Source of the DNA: Pseudomonas sp.
GTDB taxonomy: Bacteria; Pseudomonadota; Gammaproteobacteria; Pseudomonadales; Pseudomonadaceae
Reading direction: 5' to 3'
NCBI GenBank assembly: GCA_007713455.1
Contig: VMRT01000016.1
Coordinates: forward strand, 1 to 64,000
Length of the DNA stretch: 64,000 nucleotides
Below are positions 42,637 through 53,114 of this stretch, piece after piece. Position numbers and translations under genes: made by a program. The stretch's first letter is position 1. Every line of letters begins with the position of its first letter. The notes beneath the pieces were generated by a model that saw only the letters and a list, made by a program, of their open reading frames with translations, had not been told where the DNA came from and ran no database searches.

Positions 42637-45600
42637 TCAGCGTCTGGCTGGCGTCAGCAGGCGGCGCGCCTCGCGCTGAGCATCCTCGTCCAGTTCGACC
42701 AGCCATTGCGGCTTGCCCGCCGCCAGCACAGCGACCGGCAGCCCGTCGCGAAACAGGATCCGGTTAGCCGCCAGGGCCGGCACCCTGGAGCCCGGCAACA
42801 GGGTTCCGAGCTGATTGAACGGATCGACCGCGGACACCGCCAGCATCTCGCCGGTCAGCGGCCGCTTGCGCACCTCGCGCAGCAAGCCAAGCGCCTCCGG
42901 CAGGGCGAACTGCTCGCCCGCCACCGCCGCGACAAAGCGCCCGCCGCGAATCTCGCCACGGGCTTCCAGTCGGTGGTAGACCCGCAGCAGGTCGCGCCAG
43001 GGCGGCAACCAGTCCGCTTCACGCGCCAGCAGGCGCCAGCACACCACGCCGTAACGGCGCAGCAGCACACGGGCAATGTGCTCCAGTGCCTCTGCATCGA
43101 ACGCCGGTGTTCTTTCCTCTTCGCCCGCTCCAGACTTGCGCACCAGCGCCCAGCGGCCGGCGTCATCCATCCCGCCGATAAAGGCACCACCGCGGCTTCG
43201 CCGGGCCGTGCGCGAGCGCTTGCTCGCCGGCGCCAGCAATGCGCGCAGACCGGCGAAGCTGTCGGCGTTTACCAAGCCCACCGCCACCAGCTCGCCAAGG
43301 GCATCCTCCAGTTCGCTGCGCAGCAGATGCGCGTCGTGCTGCAGCTCATCGAAGAACAGCGCGCCCTGGGCGTTCAGGCATTCGAGCACCCGCTGTGCCC
43401 GTGAAGACAGCTCCGGCGCCGGCGCATCGCTGGCCAGTGCATACCAGGTCGGTAACTGGCGCCGCGGCAGCAGCACGATCGGCGTGCCGCGCACCGGCCC
43501 GCCGCTAGCCCTGAGTCGCCCGGCCAGCCGCGTCCAGACAATACGGCCGGAGCGGCACAGCTCGTCCAGCCAGGTGCCGCCATAATCCTTCAGGCGCGCC
43601 GGCAAGAGATCGGCTTCCCACGCTGCGGCCGCGGCCTGAAAGCCCTCCAGCTGTTCGACAACCGTGGGCAGCGCCTCGCGCCCCTGCATGCGCGTGGTCG
43701 CGGACAGATGCTGCCAGTCAGCAAGAAAGCGCATGAAATCGACACGTTCGACCGGCTCGATCTCCCGCCGCAGGCGCTTGACCGTGTAGCGATGGATACG
43801 CGCCAGCAGATGCCGCTCGCACCACTCCTCCTCCACTGCGCCAGCGCTGAAACGCCCGCGCATCACGTAACCCTGGCTTTCCAGACGGACCAGCGCCGCC
43901 GCGACGGCAGAGGCCGGCAACGCCAGCGGCCGCGCGATCAACGCCACCGGCAGCGGGCCGAAGCCGCTCAGCCGCGCACGAATCAGCTCGACCAGTGCCG
44001 CCTCTTCCTCGATTGGCTGATCGTAGCCGCCGGGCGCCTGCAGATGCGGCTGGAACGGGGCCTGCGGATAGACCGCGCGCAGCAGCATCAGGCGCTCGAG
44101 CGGCAACCAGAGGACGCGGTCGTGCGCCACCTGCATGCGCGTCGCGCGGCCGCCACGGGCCAGTTCGGCCAGCCATTCGCCCCATTGCGACTGTGCGACA
44201 GTCTCGGCTTCGGCAATGCAACCGAGCGCTGTCAGCGCCTCGTGCAACTCGTCGGCACTGCGCGCCTCGGGCCAGGCCTCCTCACGCACGGCGGCGATCG
44301 CTTCCGGGTCCAGCGCGCCCAGATCGTCAGCCGACTCCGGATCGCTCCAGCGCCGCGCGAGCACCGCCTGGGTGCGGCGCTCTTCCAGCGGTGCATCGTC
44401 GAGAAAGGCGTAAGGCCGTGCGCCGAGAATCTCCATGGCTAGCGGCGACGGCGCCGGCAGATCACGCGCCAGCAGTTCGACCTCGCCGCCCTCCATGCGC
44501 CGCAGCAGCGCGAGCCAGCCTTCGCTATCCATGGCCTCGTGCAGGCAGTCATCGAGGGTCTGGCGTACAAGCGGATGATCGGGAATCTCGCGCTCGCCGA
44601 CGATATTTTCCAGGCAGGCAACCTGGTCGGGAAAGACCGTGGCCAGCAGATCGTCGCTCTTCATTCGCTGTAGCTGCGGCGCGACCTTGCGTCCGCCGGC
44701 CATGCGCGGCAACGCCAGTGCCGTGGTGGCGATCCAGCGCCAGCGCACACCGAACAGCGGCGCATCCAGCAGTGCCTGGATCAGCACCTGCTCGGCGCTG
44801 GCCGAATGCAGGTAGCGCCAGACTTCCGCCAGCGGAAAGCTGTGACTGGTGGACAGCGAAAGAATGATGGCGTCCTCGGTGGCCGCCGCCTGCAGCTCGA
44901 AGTTGAAGGTGCGGCAGAAGCGCTTGCGCAGTGCCAGCCCCCAGGCGCGATTGATGCGGCTGCCATAGGGCGAATGAATGACCAGCTGGGTGCCGCCGGA
45001 CTCGTCGAAGAAGCGCTCCATCACCAGCCGCTGCTGAGTCGGCAAGGCGCCAAGTGCGGAGCGGGCACGCGCCAGGTATTCGACGATCTGTCGCGCGGCG
45101 GTTTCCGCCAGGCCAAGGGTGCCGGTAAGCCAATCGATGGCGGGCGACAGGTCCACCCTGCCCACCGCCGCCCCCTCAGCCAACCGCCGATCGATCTCGT
45201 CACGCAGCCGCGCCACGGCAAAGGACAGCTCGTCGCTGCGCCCTGGCGCCTCGCCCAGCCAGAAGGGAATGCTCGGCGGCATGCCCTGAGCATCTTCGAC
45301 ACGCACCCGCCCGGACTCGATCTTGAGGATGCGATACGAGGTGTTACCCAGCTGGAACACATCGCCGGCCAGGCTCTCCACCGCGAAGTCCTCGTTCACC
45401 GTGCCGATATTCAGCCCCTGCGGCTCCAGCAGCACGGCATAGTCGGCGTTGTCGGCGATGGTGCCGCCGGAGGTCAGTGCGGTCAGCCGGCCACCGCGCC
45501 GGCCACGCAGGCTGCGCGTCGCGAGATCACGGTGCAGATAGGCGCCGCGGGTTCCGTGGCGGGTCGTATAGCCCTCGGCGAGCATTCGCAGCAGTGCCTG

Positions 45601-46953
45601 GAAGGTCGCATCGTCGAGCGCGGCATAGGGCGTCGCGCGGTGAAACGACTGCAACAGCTCATCCTCGCCCCACTCACGACAGGCCACTTCCGCGACGATC
45701 TGTTGCGCCAGCACGTCCAGCGGCGCGTGCGGGATCTTCAGCGTGTCCAGCTCGCCACGACGCACGGCGTCGAGCAGCGCGGCACACTCGATCAGGTCGT
45801 CGCGGGAGCTGGGAAACAGCCGCCCCTTGGACACCCCGGCGACCTGGTGCCCGGCGCGCCCGACCCGCTGCAGAAAGGCCGAGATCGAGCGTGGCGAACC
45901 CAGCTGACAGACCAACTCGACATCACCGATGTCGATACCCAGCTCCAGCGAGGCCGTCGCGACCAGTACCCGCAACTCGCCGCGCTTGAGCTTCTGCTCG
46001 GCGCTCAGCCGCTGTTCGCGGGCCAGACTGCCGTGATGCGCAGCGACCACCTCTGCACCCAACCGCTCGGCCAGGTGGCGGGTGGTGCGCTCGGCCATGC
46101 GCCGCGTGTTGACGAACACCAGCGTGGTGCGGTGTTCGCCAGCCAGTGCCGCGAGACGGTCGTAGACCAGCGCCCAGGCGTCGTTGCTCATCACCGCTTC
46201 CAGCGGCACCGGCGGCACCTCCAGCGCCAGGTCGCGGGCGCGGCCATGGCCGATGTCGACGATCTCGCACGATCGCTCGACGCCGACCAGAAAGCGCGCC
46301 ACCGCATCGATCGGCTTCTGCGTCGCCGACAGGCCGACCCGCACCAGCGGCCGATTGCAGAGCGCTTCCAGTCGCTCCAGCGACAGCGCCAGATGGCTGC
46401 CACGCTTGTTGCCGGCGATGGCGTGAATCTCGTCGACGATCACGCTCTGCACATCGGCGAGCATTTCGCGCCCAGATGCCGAGCCGAGCAGCACATAGAG
46501 CGATTCCGGCGTGGTGACGAGGATATGCGGCACGCGCTTGCGCATGGCGTTGCGCTCGGCCTGCGGCGTGTCGCCGGTACGCACCGCGGTGCGGATTTCC
46601 AGCGCTGGTAGCCCCAGACGCGCCAGCTCCGCGGTGATCCCGGCGAGCGGCTCCTCCAGGTTGATATGGATGTCGTTGGACAAGGCCTTCAATGGCGAGA
46701 CATAGAGCACGCGCGTCGCGTCGGCCAGGCCATCCTCGGCCAGACCCTGTTGCACCAGGCCATCGATGGCGGCGAGAAAGGCGGTCAGCGTCTTGCCCGA
46801 GCCAGTCGGCGCGGCCACCAGGGTCGAACGACCGGCACGAATAAGGGGCCAGGCAGCCGCCTGGGCCGGCGTCGGTGCGGGAAAACTGCGGGAAAACCAG
46901 CCCGCCACGGCGGGGTGGAAACGGCCAAGCGGATCGACGGATGACGTGGTCAT
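42637..46953 (-). CDS. lhr: Large ATP-dependent helicase Lhr
   Basis: Lhr is a very large superfamily 2 helicase that unwinds DNA and RNA-DNA hybrids 3' to 5', linked to repair. The protein has about 1438 residues, the usual size of full-length bacterial Lhr. The helicase core occupies about the first 900 residues: Walker [26 protein letters not shown], Walker [50 protein letters not shown] and QRVGRAGHQ, followed by winged-helix and Lhr-core domains ('[23 protein letters not shown]', then [12 protein letters not shown]). A further 500-residue C-terminal region completes Lhr-CTD. I take the ATG at 46953 ([12 protein letters not shown]); an in-frame ATG at 47022 adds residues that do not look conserved. 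Confidence 0.95.
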   Translation of the reverse strand: MTTSSVDPLGRFHPAVAGWFSRSFPAPTPAQAAAWPLIRAGRSTLVAAPTGSGKTLTAFLAAIDGLVQQGLAEDGLADATRVLYVSPLKALSNDIHINLEEPLAGITAELARLGLPALEIRTAVRTGDTPQAERNAMRKRVPHILVTTPESLYVLLGSASGREMLADVQSVIVDEIHAIAGNKRGSHLALSLERLEALCNRPLVRVGLSATQKPIDAVARFLVGVERSCEIVDIGHGRARDLALEVPPVPLEAVMSNDAWALVYDRLAALAGEHRTTLVFVNTRRMAERTTRHLAERLGAEVVAAHHGSLAREQRLSAEQKLKRGELRVLVATASLELGIDIGDVELVCQLGSPRSISAFLQRVGRAGHQVAGVSKGRLFPSSRDDLIECAALLDAVRRGELDTLKIPHAPLDVLAQQIVAEVACREWGEDELLQSFHRATPYAALDDATFQALLRMLAEGYTTRHGTRGAYLHRDLATRSLRGRRGGRLTALTSGGTIADNADYAVLLEPQGLNIGTVNEDFAVESLAGDVFQLGNTSYRILKIESGRVRVEDAQGMPPSIPFWLGEAPGRSDELSFAVARLRDEIDRRLAEGAAVGRVDLSPAIDWLTGTLGLAETAARQIVEYLARARSALGALPTQQRLVMERFFDESGGTQLVIHSPYGSRINRAWGLALRKRFCRTFNFELQAAATEDAIILSLSTSHSFPLAEVWRYLHSASAEQVLIQALLDAPLFGVRWRWIATTALALPRMAGGRKVAPQLQRMKSDDLLATVFPDQVACLENIVGEREIPDHPLVRQTLDDCLHEAMDSEGWLALLRRMEGGEVELLARDLPAPSPLAMEILGARPYAFLDDAPLEERRTQAVLARRWSDPESADDLGALDPEAIAAVREEAWPEARSADELHEALTALGCIAEAETVAQSQWGEWLAELARGGRATRMQVAHDRVLWLPLERLMLLRAVYPQAPFQPHLQAPGGYDQPIEEEAALVELIRARLSGFGPLPVALIARPLALPASAVAAALVRLESQGYVMRGRFSAGAVEEEWCERHLLARIHRYTVKRLRREIEPVERVDFMRFLADWQHLSATTRMQGREALPTVVEQLEGFQAAAAAWEADLLPARLKDYGGTWLDELCRSGRIVWTRLAGRLRASGGPVRGTPIVLLPRRQLPTWYALASDAPAPELSSRAQRVLECLNAQGALFFDELQHDAHLLRSELEDALGELVAVGLVNADSFAGLRALLAPASKRSRTARRSRGGAFIGGMDDAGRWALVRKSGAGEEERTPAFDAEALEHIARVLLRRYGVVCWRLLAREADWLPPWRDLLRVYHRLEARGEIRGGRFVAAVAGEQFALPEALGLLREVRKRPLTGEMLAVSAVDPFNQLGTLLPGSRVPALAANRILFRDGLPVAVLAAGKPQWLVELDEDAQREARRLLTPARR

Positions 46954-47070
46954 GCCGATGAATATGGTGGCGCCCCGGCCTTTGCACAAGCGACAGCCGG
47001 TCGGCGGTCGGGAAACGGCCATGGGATATGGCGGTCAACTTGAAACATCCGCAACGCAACGGAGATGACC

Positions 47071-47376
47071 ATGACCACCACCCCGCTCAGCCTCGACAAC
47101 GCCATGCAACTGGCCTCGGAAGCCTTCCTGCCCTGTGGTTGCGTGACCAGCGCCAACCCCGAGGACGACAGCTTCGGCTTCACCGTGATGAACGGCAGCG
47201 GCGAGGAAATCACCCGCGTGGCGCAGGTGCGCGACTACGCCGACCCGCTGCGCATGGCGCAGGTGATCGAGCAGACCCGTCAGGAGCTGATCGACAAGGG
47301 TTGCACCCTCGAACCCTGGAGCATGCCGTTCATCACCGACGACAGCGCCATTCCGGAAACCACGCCGAACTACTGA
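47071..47376 (+). CDS. Conserved hypothetical protein
   Basis: The protein has 101 residues. Two ATGs lie close together (47065, 47071). GGAG touches the first and is six bases from the second, so 47071 is preferred. The protein is acidic, with 'GFTVMNGSGEEITRVAQVRDYADPLRMAQVIEQTRQEL'. It has two cysteines near the start (LPCGC) and one later. No domain is recognised. The SDR gene follows after nine bases, so the two are probably one transcript. Confidence 0.75.
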   Translation: MTTTPLSLDNAMQLASEAFLPCGCVTSANPEDDSFGFTVMNGSGEEITRVAQVRDYADPLRMAQVIEQTRQELIDKGCTLEPWSMPFITDDSAIPETTPNY

Positions 47377-47385
47377 GGAGCGGCC

Positions 47386-48081
47386 ATGAGCGATCACGTG
47401 CTGCTGATCACCGGCGCCTCATCCGGTATCGGCGCGGCAACCGCACGCCTGGCAGCGGCGGCCGGCTACCGGCTGGCGCTCGCCGCACGCTCCGAGGACA
47501 AGCTGCGGCAGCTGGTCGATGAAATCGGGCCGCAGCGCGCCCTCGCCATTCGCTGCGACGTGACCGATTACGCCGAGCAACAAGCCATGGTGCAACGCGT
47601 GCTCGATCACTACGGCCAGCTCGATGCGGTCTACGCCAACGCCGGCATCCCCGGCAGCGAGGGCGGTTTCAGCGGTGCCGATCCCGAAGTCTGGAAAACC
47701 ATGCTGCTGACCAACGTCTACGGCGTCGGCCTGACCCTGCGCTGCGCGCTGGCCGCCTTGAAGGCCAGCCGCGGTCATCTGCTGCTCACCGGTTCGGCGG
47801 CCGGGCGCTTCGTCATTCCCGGCTCGATGTACAGCGCCAGCAAATGGGCGGTGACCGGGATGGGTCTGAGCGTGCGCGAAGAACTGCGCGGCAGCGGTGT
47901 GCGAGTCACTCTGATCGAGCCGGGCATGGTCGACACGCCGCTGTTCGACAAGCCGCCGACCTATGCCCTGCAACCGGAGGATGTCGGCCGCGCAGTGGTC
48001 TACGCCCTGTCTCAGCCGGCCCATGTAGACGTCAACGAAATCCTGATTCGCCCGACGCCCCCGGTCGACGGCGATCAGTAA
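47386..48081 (+). CDS. Short-chain dehydrogenase/reductase
   Basis: The protein has 231 residues, a classical SDR. The cofactor site is LLITGASSGIGAATARLAAA. NAG lies in VYANAGIPGSEGG, the catalytic serine in LLLTGSAAGRFVIPGS, and the YxxxK pair in MYSASKWAVTGM. The YdfG-type C-terminus 'IEPGMVDTPLFD' is also present. Substrate is unknown; relatives reduce serine, malonic semialdehyde or other hydroxy acids. It is co-transcribed with the small gene upstream. Confidence 0.88.
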   Translation: MSDHVLLITGASSGIGAATARLAAAAGYRLALAARSEDKLRQLVDEIGPQRALAIRCDVTDYAEQQAMVQRVLDHYGQLDAVYANAGIPGSEGGFSGADPEVWKTMLLTNVYGVGLTLRCALAALKASRGHLLLTGSAAGRFVIPGSMYSASKWAVTGMGLSVREELRGSGVRVTLIEPGMVDTPLFDKPPTYALQPEDVGRAVVYALSQPAHVDVNEILIRPTPPVDGDQ

Positions 48082-48083
48082 CC

Positions 48084-48905
48084 TCAGCGTTCATCGCTGC
48101 GCTGTTGCTGTTGTTGCAGGCGTCCCGACTCGATGATTTCCGCCCGCCCGGCCCCATCGCCGTGGCGATGCCCGCCGGCCCCCCGCACCCGCTGCAGCTG
48201 CAGCTGAATCACTTCACCTTTCTCCCAGGCATTTGCCGCCGGATCGACCGTCGGCTGCGGGATCGACTCGCGACTGCGACGGATCGCCTGGGTATCCACG
48301 TCGAGACGGTCGTCACGGGCCTGTTCGAGCGCCGGGTCCAGCTGGCCATCCGCGGTGAAGCCCATCATCAGCGCCGGAATTCCATAGGGCAGTTCCTTGT
48401 CGCGGTCGGTATGCCAGGTGTGCCACGTCTTGCCATAGGTGCTGACTACCTGTTCCATCAGCTGCTTTTCCGCGACCTGCGGCAGGCCGGGGGCGACCAG
48501 CGCGCCGGACTTCACCTCGTAATCGTGGCTGTGCCAGAGCTTCTTCTCGTCCTCGGGCAGTGTCGCGAACAGGCGCGCGCTGATGATGTATTCGACGCCC
48601 ATGAGCTTGGCATCGCTGCCATTGCCGTCGTAGATCAGCGCCTGCATCACGTCCTCGTTCAGCCGCGTGACGTAGTGGTGGGCCTCCATTTGCCCGTCCA
48701 TGTCGCCGTTATAGAAGTGAAAGCCGTTGAGGTAAGCGCTCACAGCATTCAGCGGCGCCTTGCCCTGCAACAGCTTTGCGCCGGCCTCGAGGGTGCGCGT
48801 CTCGGCGCTTTTCGGCGCGCCCGCGGCGTCGGTGTAGGACGCCGTATTGTGTTGCCCGCAGGCAGCCAACAGCACTGCGGAACCCAGGACTGACAACTTT
48901 CGCAT
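48084..48905 (-). CDS. DUF1264 (oil-body-associated, OBAP-like) lipoprotein
   Basis: The protein has 273 residues and starts at ATG 48905 with AGGGGA upstream. The lipoprotein signal ends LLAACG (Cys about 16). The body is of the DUF1264 type known from plant oil-body-associated proteins: NAVSAYLNGFHFYNGDMDGQ, 'EAHHYVTRLNEDVMQALIYDG', 'LMGVEYIISARLFATLPEDEKKLWHSHDYEV'. The C-terminal 30 residues (glycine/arginine-rich, then five Q) are not typical and may be a species-specific tail. Bacterial members have no known function. It ends two bases from the convergent SDR stop. Confidence 0.82.
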   Translation of the reverse strand: MRKLSVLGSAVLLAACGQHNTASYTDAAGAPKSAETRTLEAGAKLLQGKAPLNAVSAYLNGFHFYNGDMDGQMEAHHYVTRLNEDVMQALIYDGNGSDAKLMGVEYIISARLFATLPEDEKKLWHSHDYEVKSGALVAPGLPQVAEKQLMEQVVSTYGKTWHTWHTDRDKELPYGIPALMMGFTADGQLDPALEQARDDRLDVDTQAIRRSRESIPQPTVDPAANAWEKGEVIQLQLQRVRGAGGHRHGDGAGRAEIIESGRLQQQQQRSDER

Positions 48906-49054
48906 GGCTCGATCCCCTGCTTTGCTCATACAGAGTGACCAGAGCGCAGCCGCTTTTTCTTCATGGTCGCCAAGCCGGCCGGCAGAAACTTTTGCCCGCC
49001 GCGCCGGGTCGCTATGGGAGGCCGTTTCGGTCGTCAAACCCGAGGGGGACAGCC

Positions 49055-50350
49055 ATGGGCAACCTGGCAGAGCAGCCACATTCGCATCCGGTACTCGCCG
49101 AACTCGACCTGTTGCTGCAGCGTTACCGGCAGGTACGTGCCACCAGCGAGGCGATCTGCACGCCGCTGCAGGTCGAGGATTACGTCATCCAGAGCACGCC
49201 GGAAGTCAGCCCGCCAAAATGGCACCTGGCGCATGTCAGCTGGTTCTTCGAGACCTTTCTGCTGTTGCCTTATCTGCCCGGCTACCGGCGGCTGAACGAG
49301 GCCTACGACTACCTGTTCAATTCCTACTACCAGACCCATGGCCTGCCCTTTCCGCGGGCGCGGCGCGGTGTGCTGTCCCGCCCGGGTGTGGACGAGATCT
49401 ATCGCTATCGCCGCCACGTCGACCAGGCCATGGGCGAACTGCTGAGCAATCCGCCGCGCGAGCAGGCTGCCGAAATCGTCCGCCGCGTCGGCCTCGGCCT
49501 GCAGCATGAGCAGCAGCACCAGGAACTGCTGCTGATGGACATCAAGCACATCCTCGCGCAGAACCCGCTGCACCCGGTTTATCGCGACGATCTCGCCCAG
49601 CCCCGGCCCAGCAGCCCCGAGCGCCCGCGCTGGCATGAATACGCCGGCGGTGTGCAGCACATCGGGCATGCCGGCAGCGATTTCGCCTTCGATTGCGAAA
49701 CCCCGCGACATCGCCAGTTCGTCGAGGATTTCCAGCTTGCCGAACGATTGGTGAGCAACCGCGAATACCTGTCGTTCATCACTGACGGCGGTTATGCCCG
49801 CCCGGAGCTGTGGCTGTCGGACGGCTGGGACCTGATCCAGCAGGCCGGCTGGAACGCCCCGCTGTACTGGCTGCGCGAGGACGCCAGCTGGCACGAGATG
49901 ACCCTTGGTGGTCTGCGCCCGCTGGACCTGGAGGCACCGGTCTGTCACATCAGCTATTACGAGGCCGATGCCTTCGCACGCTGGGCCGGTGCGCGGCTGC
50001 CGAGCGAAGCGGAATGGGAAGTCGCCGCCGCCGACCAGCCATTGCGCGGCAATTTCCTTGAAAGCGACTACCTGCAACCGGTCGCCGTGCCGCCCGGCCA
50101 TGACGGCCCGAGGCAGCTGTTCGGCGATGTCTGGGAGTGGACCGCCAGCGCCTACCTGCCCTATCCGGGTTTTCGCCCGCTGGAGGGCAGCCTCGGCGAG
50201 TACAACGGCAAGTTCATGTCCGGCCAGATGGTCTTGCGTGGCGGTTGCTGCGCCACGCCGGAATCCCACCTACGGGTCACCTACCGCAACTTCTTCCAGC
50301 CGGCCATGCGCTGGCAGTTCGCCGGGCTGCGCCTGGCCAGAGGGCTCTGA
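49055..50350 (+). CDS. egtB: Ergothioneine biosynthesis sulfoxide synthase
   Basis: EgtB is a non-haem iron oxygenase that joins hercynine to a cysteine-containing thiol to give the sulfoxide precursor of ergothioneine. The protein has 431 residues. The N-terminal DinB-like domain bears iron ligands, with PPKWHLAHVSWFFETF and later 'HEQQHQELLLMDIKH'. The C-terminal FGE-sulfatase-like domain has VSNREYLSFI, 'SYYEADAFARWAGARLPSEAEWE', 'DVWEWTASAYLPYPGF' and the final 'MRWQFAGLRLAR'. GAGGGGGAC precedes the ATG. egtD follows two bases after its stop, so both steps are made together. EgtC/EgtE-type partners are not seen nearby. Confidence 0.92.
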   Translation: MGNLAEQPHSHPVLAELDLLLQRYRQVRATSEAICTPLQVEDYVIQSTPEVSPPKWHLAHVSWFFETFLLLPYLPGYRRLNEAYDYLFNSYYQTHGLPFPRARRGVLSRPGVDEIYRYRRHVDQAMGELLSNPPREQAAEIVRRVGLGLQHEQQHQELLLMDIKHILAQNPLHPVYRDDLAQPRPSSPERPRWHEYAGGVQHIGHAGSDFAFDCETPRHRQFVEDFQLAERLVSNREYLSFITDGGYARPELWLSDGWDLIQQAGWNAPLYWLREDASWHEMTLGGLRPLDLEAPVCHISYYEADAFARWAGARLPSEAEWEVAAADQPLRGNFLESDYLQPVAVPPGHDGPRQLFGDVWEWTASAYLPYPGFRPLEGSLGEYNGKFMSGQMVLRGGCCATPESHLRVTYRNFFQPAMRWQFAGLRLARGL

Positions 50351-50352
50351 AC

Positions 50353-51315
50353 ATGGCGCTGGCAATTCACTTTCACGATCAGCTGCAACAGCCACACGAC
50401 GCCTCGCTGCGCGACGAAACCCTCGCCGGGTTCGCCGCGAGCCCGAAATGGGCCTCGCCTAAGTTCTTCTATGATCGCCGCGGTTCCGAGCTGTTCGAGC
50501 AGATCTGCCAGCAGCCCGAGTACTACATCACCCGCACCGAGGAGCAGATTCTCGCCGAGGCTGCCAACGACATCCTCGACATCGCCGGCCCTCACAGCGA
50601 CCTGATCGAGCTGGGCAGCGGTGCCAGTCGCAAGGTACGCCTGCTGCTGGAAGCACTGCACCCGACCAGCTATCTGGGCATCGACATCTCCGAGGACTTC
50701 CTGCTCAGCAGCACCCAGCGGCTGGCGGCGGACTACCCGTGGCTGGAGGTGCATGCCGCCTGTACCGACTTTTCCAACGAGCTGAACCTGCCGGATGATT
50801 TTTCCAGCGAGCACCCGCTGATGTTCTTCCCCGGTTCCAGCATCGGCAACTTCACCCCGGGCGAGGCCGCGGCCTTTCTGCAGCGCTTGCACGATGTGCT
50901 GCCGGCCGGCGGCGGCCTGGTGATCGGCGTCGATCTGGTCAAGGATCGTGCGGTGCTGGAAGCGGCCTACAACGACCGCGCTCATGTCACAGCCGCCTTC
51001 AACCTCAACCTGCTGCAGCGCATCCGCAACGAGCTGGACAGCGACATCGACCCGTCACGCTTCGTCCATCGCGCCTTCTTCAACGAGGCCGAATCGCGCA
51101 TCGAGATGCACCTGATCAGCCCCGATGCGCAGGACGTGACCATCGAAGGCCGGCGCTTCCACTTCGATGCTGGGGAAAGCCTGCACACGGAAAACTCCTA
51201 CAAGTACACGCTGGAATCCTTCGCTGCCCTGGCCGATGCCGCCGGCTTCGCCTGTCGCGGTCAGTGGACCGACCGGCGCGGGCTGTTCAGCGTCAACTAC
51301 CTCGAGCGACGTTGA
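50353..51315 (+). CDS. egtD: L-histidine N-alpha-methyltransferase
   Basis: EgtD trimethylates histidine with S-adenosylmethionine to make hercynine, the substrate of EgtB. The protein has 320 residues, as is usual. Family motifs are PKFFYDRRGSELFEQICQ, PEYYITRTE, the SAM site DLIELGSGASRKVRLLL, 'YLGIDISEDFL', 'PLMFFPGSSIGNFTPGEAAAFL' and 'VIGVDLVKD'. The C-terminal 'HTENSYKY' contributes to histidine binding. It overlaps nothing but begins two bases after egtB. Confidence 0.95.
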   Translation: MALAIHFHDQLQQPHDASLRDETLAGFAASPKWASPKFFYDRRGSELFEQICQQPEYYITRTEEQILAEAANDILDIAGPHSDLIELGSGASRKVRLLLEALHPTSYLGIDISEDFLLSSTQRLAADYPWLEVHAACTDFSNELNLPDDFSSEHPLMFFPGSSIGNFTPGEAAAFLQRLHDVLPAGGGLVIGVDLVKDRAVLEAAYNDRAHVTAAFNLNLLQRIRNELDSDIDPSRFVHRAFFNEAESRIEMHLISPDAQDVTIEGRRFHFDAGESLHTENSYKYTLESFAALADAAGFACRGQWTDRRGLFSVNYLERR

Positions 51316-51318
51316 ACC

Positions 51319-53109
51319 ATGCCAGAACGCGCCTCCACCCTGTTCACCCTCGGCCTCGGCCTCGGCCTCGGGTTATTGAGCGCCCTCGCCGCCTTTCCGG
51401 CAGCTGCAGAAGATCCCATCCGCATCACCCAGCTCAAGCGCTGCGGCGACCTCTTCGCCGAGGATTCGCTGAGCTGGTGCCTGAGCGCCAAAGGCCTGCC
51501 CCGCGCCGATGTGCAGCTGTACCTCAACGGCCAGCGCGTGGATGCCGACACGCTCCAGCGCGACGGCGAGCAGCTGCGCCTGACCCTCGCGCCGGACGCG
51601 GTGAGCAGCGGCCCGCTGTGGCTGGAACACGCCGGCAAGCGCAGCAATCCGGTCTGGCTTTCGGCCGGACGCAGTCAGGTGCTCGCCGCCAAGCCCGATG
51701 AGGTGGCGCGCAACATGGATGACCTGACCACGTATGTCGATCTGGTCAGCCTGATCATCGAGGAAGATCACGAAGGCCTGGAGAAGGCGCGGCAACTCGC
51801 CGAGAAATACGGCGCCAAAGTCGTCGGCGCCATTCCGCCGTTGAACACCTATCAGCTGCGCCTGCCGGTGAAGGATCTGACCGAGCGGGACGCCATGGTG
51901 CTGCGCCTGGGCAGCGAGGTAGGCGTGGATGCCGTGGTGATCGAGGAATCGGCCGCCGAGAACGACGAGCAGGAAACCGGCAAGCGCGCGGATCAGAAGC
52001 GCCCGCAGAACCGCGAATGGGCCGCCAATCGCTTCCTCGATGCAGTGGACTACTACCGCGAACGCATTCCCGCCGGCCAGCGCAGCGGCGAAAAACAGCC
52101 GGTGCGCATCGGCATCATCGAGCGCGCGGTGGATTTCGATGCACCGCATTTCGCCGAGTACCTCCAACCCTGCGATCCAAGCCAGCAGCGCACCTGTCTC
52201 TACGCCCGCGACGCCGACCGGCCGGACAATCACGGCAGCAGCGTCGCCGGCATTCTCGCCGCCCACGCCAGCGATGCCCGCGACCAGGGATTTCTCAGCG
52301 CACTGGACGGCACCGGGCCGGGCTTCGAGGTGATCGTCGAGCGCAACTCGGACGCCGGCATCACGGCCAACGTCGCGGCCTCGGTGAATCTGGTGGAGGA
52401 CGGCGCGCGCATCCTCAACTGGAGCTGGGGCATCCACCGCATTGGCACGGTGGATGTGGAAGGCGAACCGGTGGATTCGCTGCTGCGTTCGGGCATCGCC
52501 ATGAGCGGCTACGAGGAATTGTTGGAGGAATTCTTCCTCTGGCTGCGCCGCGAACATCCCGACGTGCTGGTGATCAACTCCGCCGGCAATGGCTCGGCGC
52601 ACTCCGGGCGTGACGACTATCGACTGCCCTCCTCGTTCATCACCGAGCAGCTACTGGTGGTCGGCGGCCATGAGCGCAACGATCAGAAAAAAGTCGCGGT
52701 GGAGCACCCCGACTACGTGCGCAAGCGCAAATCATCCAACGTCGATATGCGCGTGGACATCACCGCCGCCGCCTGCACCCGTGCCGCCACGCTTGATCCC
52801 GACAAGCGCGGCGACGTGCATTGCGGCACTTCCTATGCCACGCCGCTGGTTGCCGGTGCGGTGGGCGCGATGCTTTCGGTCAATCCCGGGCTGGAGCCGG
52901 ATCAGGTGCGCGAACTGCTACGCCGCAGCGCCATGACCATCGGCCGCGACTCGGATTTCGAACCGGCCGAGGCGGATGACCTTACCGCGCCGATCCTGCC
53001 CTCCGAGCGTGGTTACCGGCTGGATGATCGCGATGTCGGTCGCTCAGCACGGCTGGACATGCGCAAGGCGCTGGAGCTGACCGTGGAAAGCCTGAAGAAC
53101 TCGCGCTAG
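51319..53109 (+). CDS. S8-family subtilisin-like protein with altered Asp motif
   Basis: The protein has 596 residues. A signal peptide (about 1-30) contains a GLGLGLGLG run coded by a CTCGGC repeat. A region of about 230 residues precedes the S8 core. Catalytic histidine: DNHGSSVAGILAA. Oxyanion asparagine: VINSAGNGSA. Catalytic serine: HCGTSYATPLVAGAVGAM. The usual aspartate motif (V-x-D-T/S-G) is replaced by GIIERAVDFDAPHF, with E at the Asp position. It may use a nearby Asp, a Glu, or be inactive. It follows egtD by three bases and so is likely translated from the same messenger, but a role in ergothioneine metabolism is not obvious. Confidence 0.82.
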   Translation: MPERASTLFTLGLGLGLGLLSALAAFPAAAEDPIRITQLKRCGDLFAEDSLSWCLSAKGLPRADVQLYLNGQRVDADTLQRDGEQLRLTLAPDAVSSGPLWLEHAGKRSNPVWLSAGRSQVLAAKPDEVARNMDDLTTYVDLVSLIIEEDHEGLEKARQLAEKYGAKVVGAIPPLNTYQLRLPVKDLTERDAMVLRLGSEVGVDAVVIEESAAENDEQETGKRADQKRPQNREWAANRFLDAVDYYRERIPAGQRSGEKQPVRIGIIERAVDFDAPHFAEYLQPCDPSQQRTCLYARDADRPDNHGSSVAGILAAHASDARDQGFLSALDGTGPGFEVIVERNSDAGITANVAASVNLVEDGARILNWSWGIHRIGTVDVEGEPVDSLLRSGIAMSGYEELLEEFFLWLRREHPDVLVINSAGNGSAHSGRDDYRLPSSFITEQLLVVGGHERNDQKKVAVEHPDYVRKRKSSNVDMRVDITAAACTRAATLDPDKRGDVHCGTSYATPLVAGAVGAMLSVNPGLEPDQVRELLRRSAMTIGRDSDFEPAEADDLTAPILPSERGYRLDDRDVGRSARLDMRKALELTVESLKNSR

Positions 53110-53114
53110 GGTGT

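Noticed and set aside
44806..46611. 601-codon open frame on the plus strand within lhr
   Set aside because: Lhr on the minus strand has all SF2 helicase motifs across this span. The opposite frame is rich in R, Q, H and G with no ribosome site.
46954..47022. Longer Lhr start at 47022
   Set aside because: The extra 23 residues look like noncoding translation and lack a ribosome site. Known Lhr proteins begin close to the 46953 start.
51350..51372. CTCGGC hexamer run as a regulatory or CRISPR-like repeat
   Set aside because: It lies inside the signal peptide of the S8 protein and simply codes for alternating Gly-Leu; there are no spacers.
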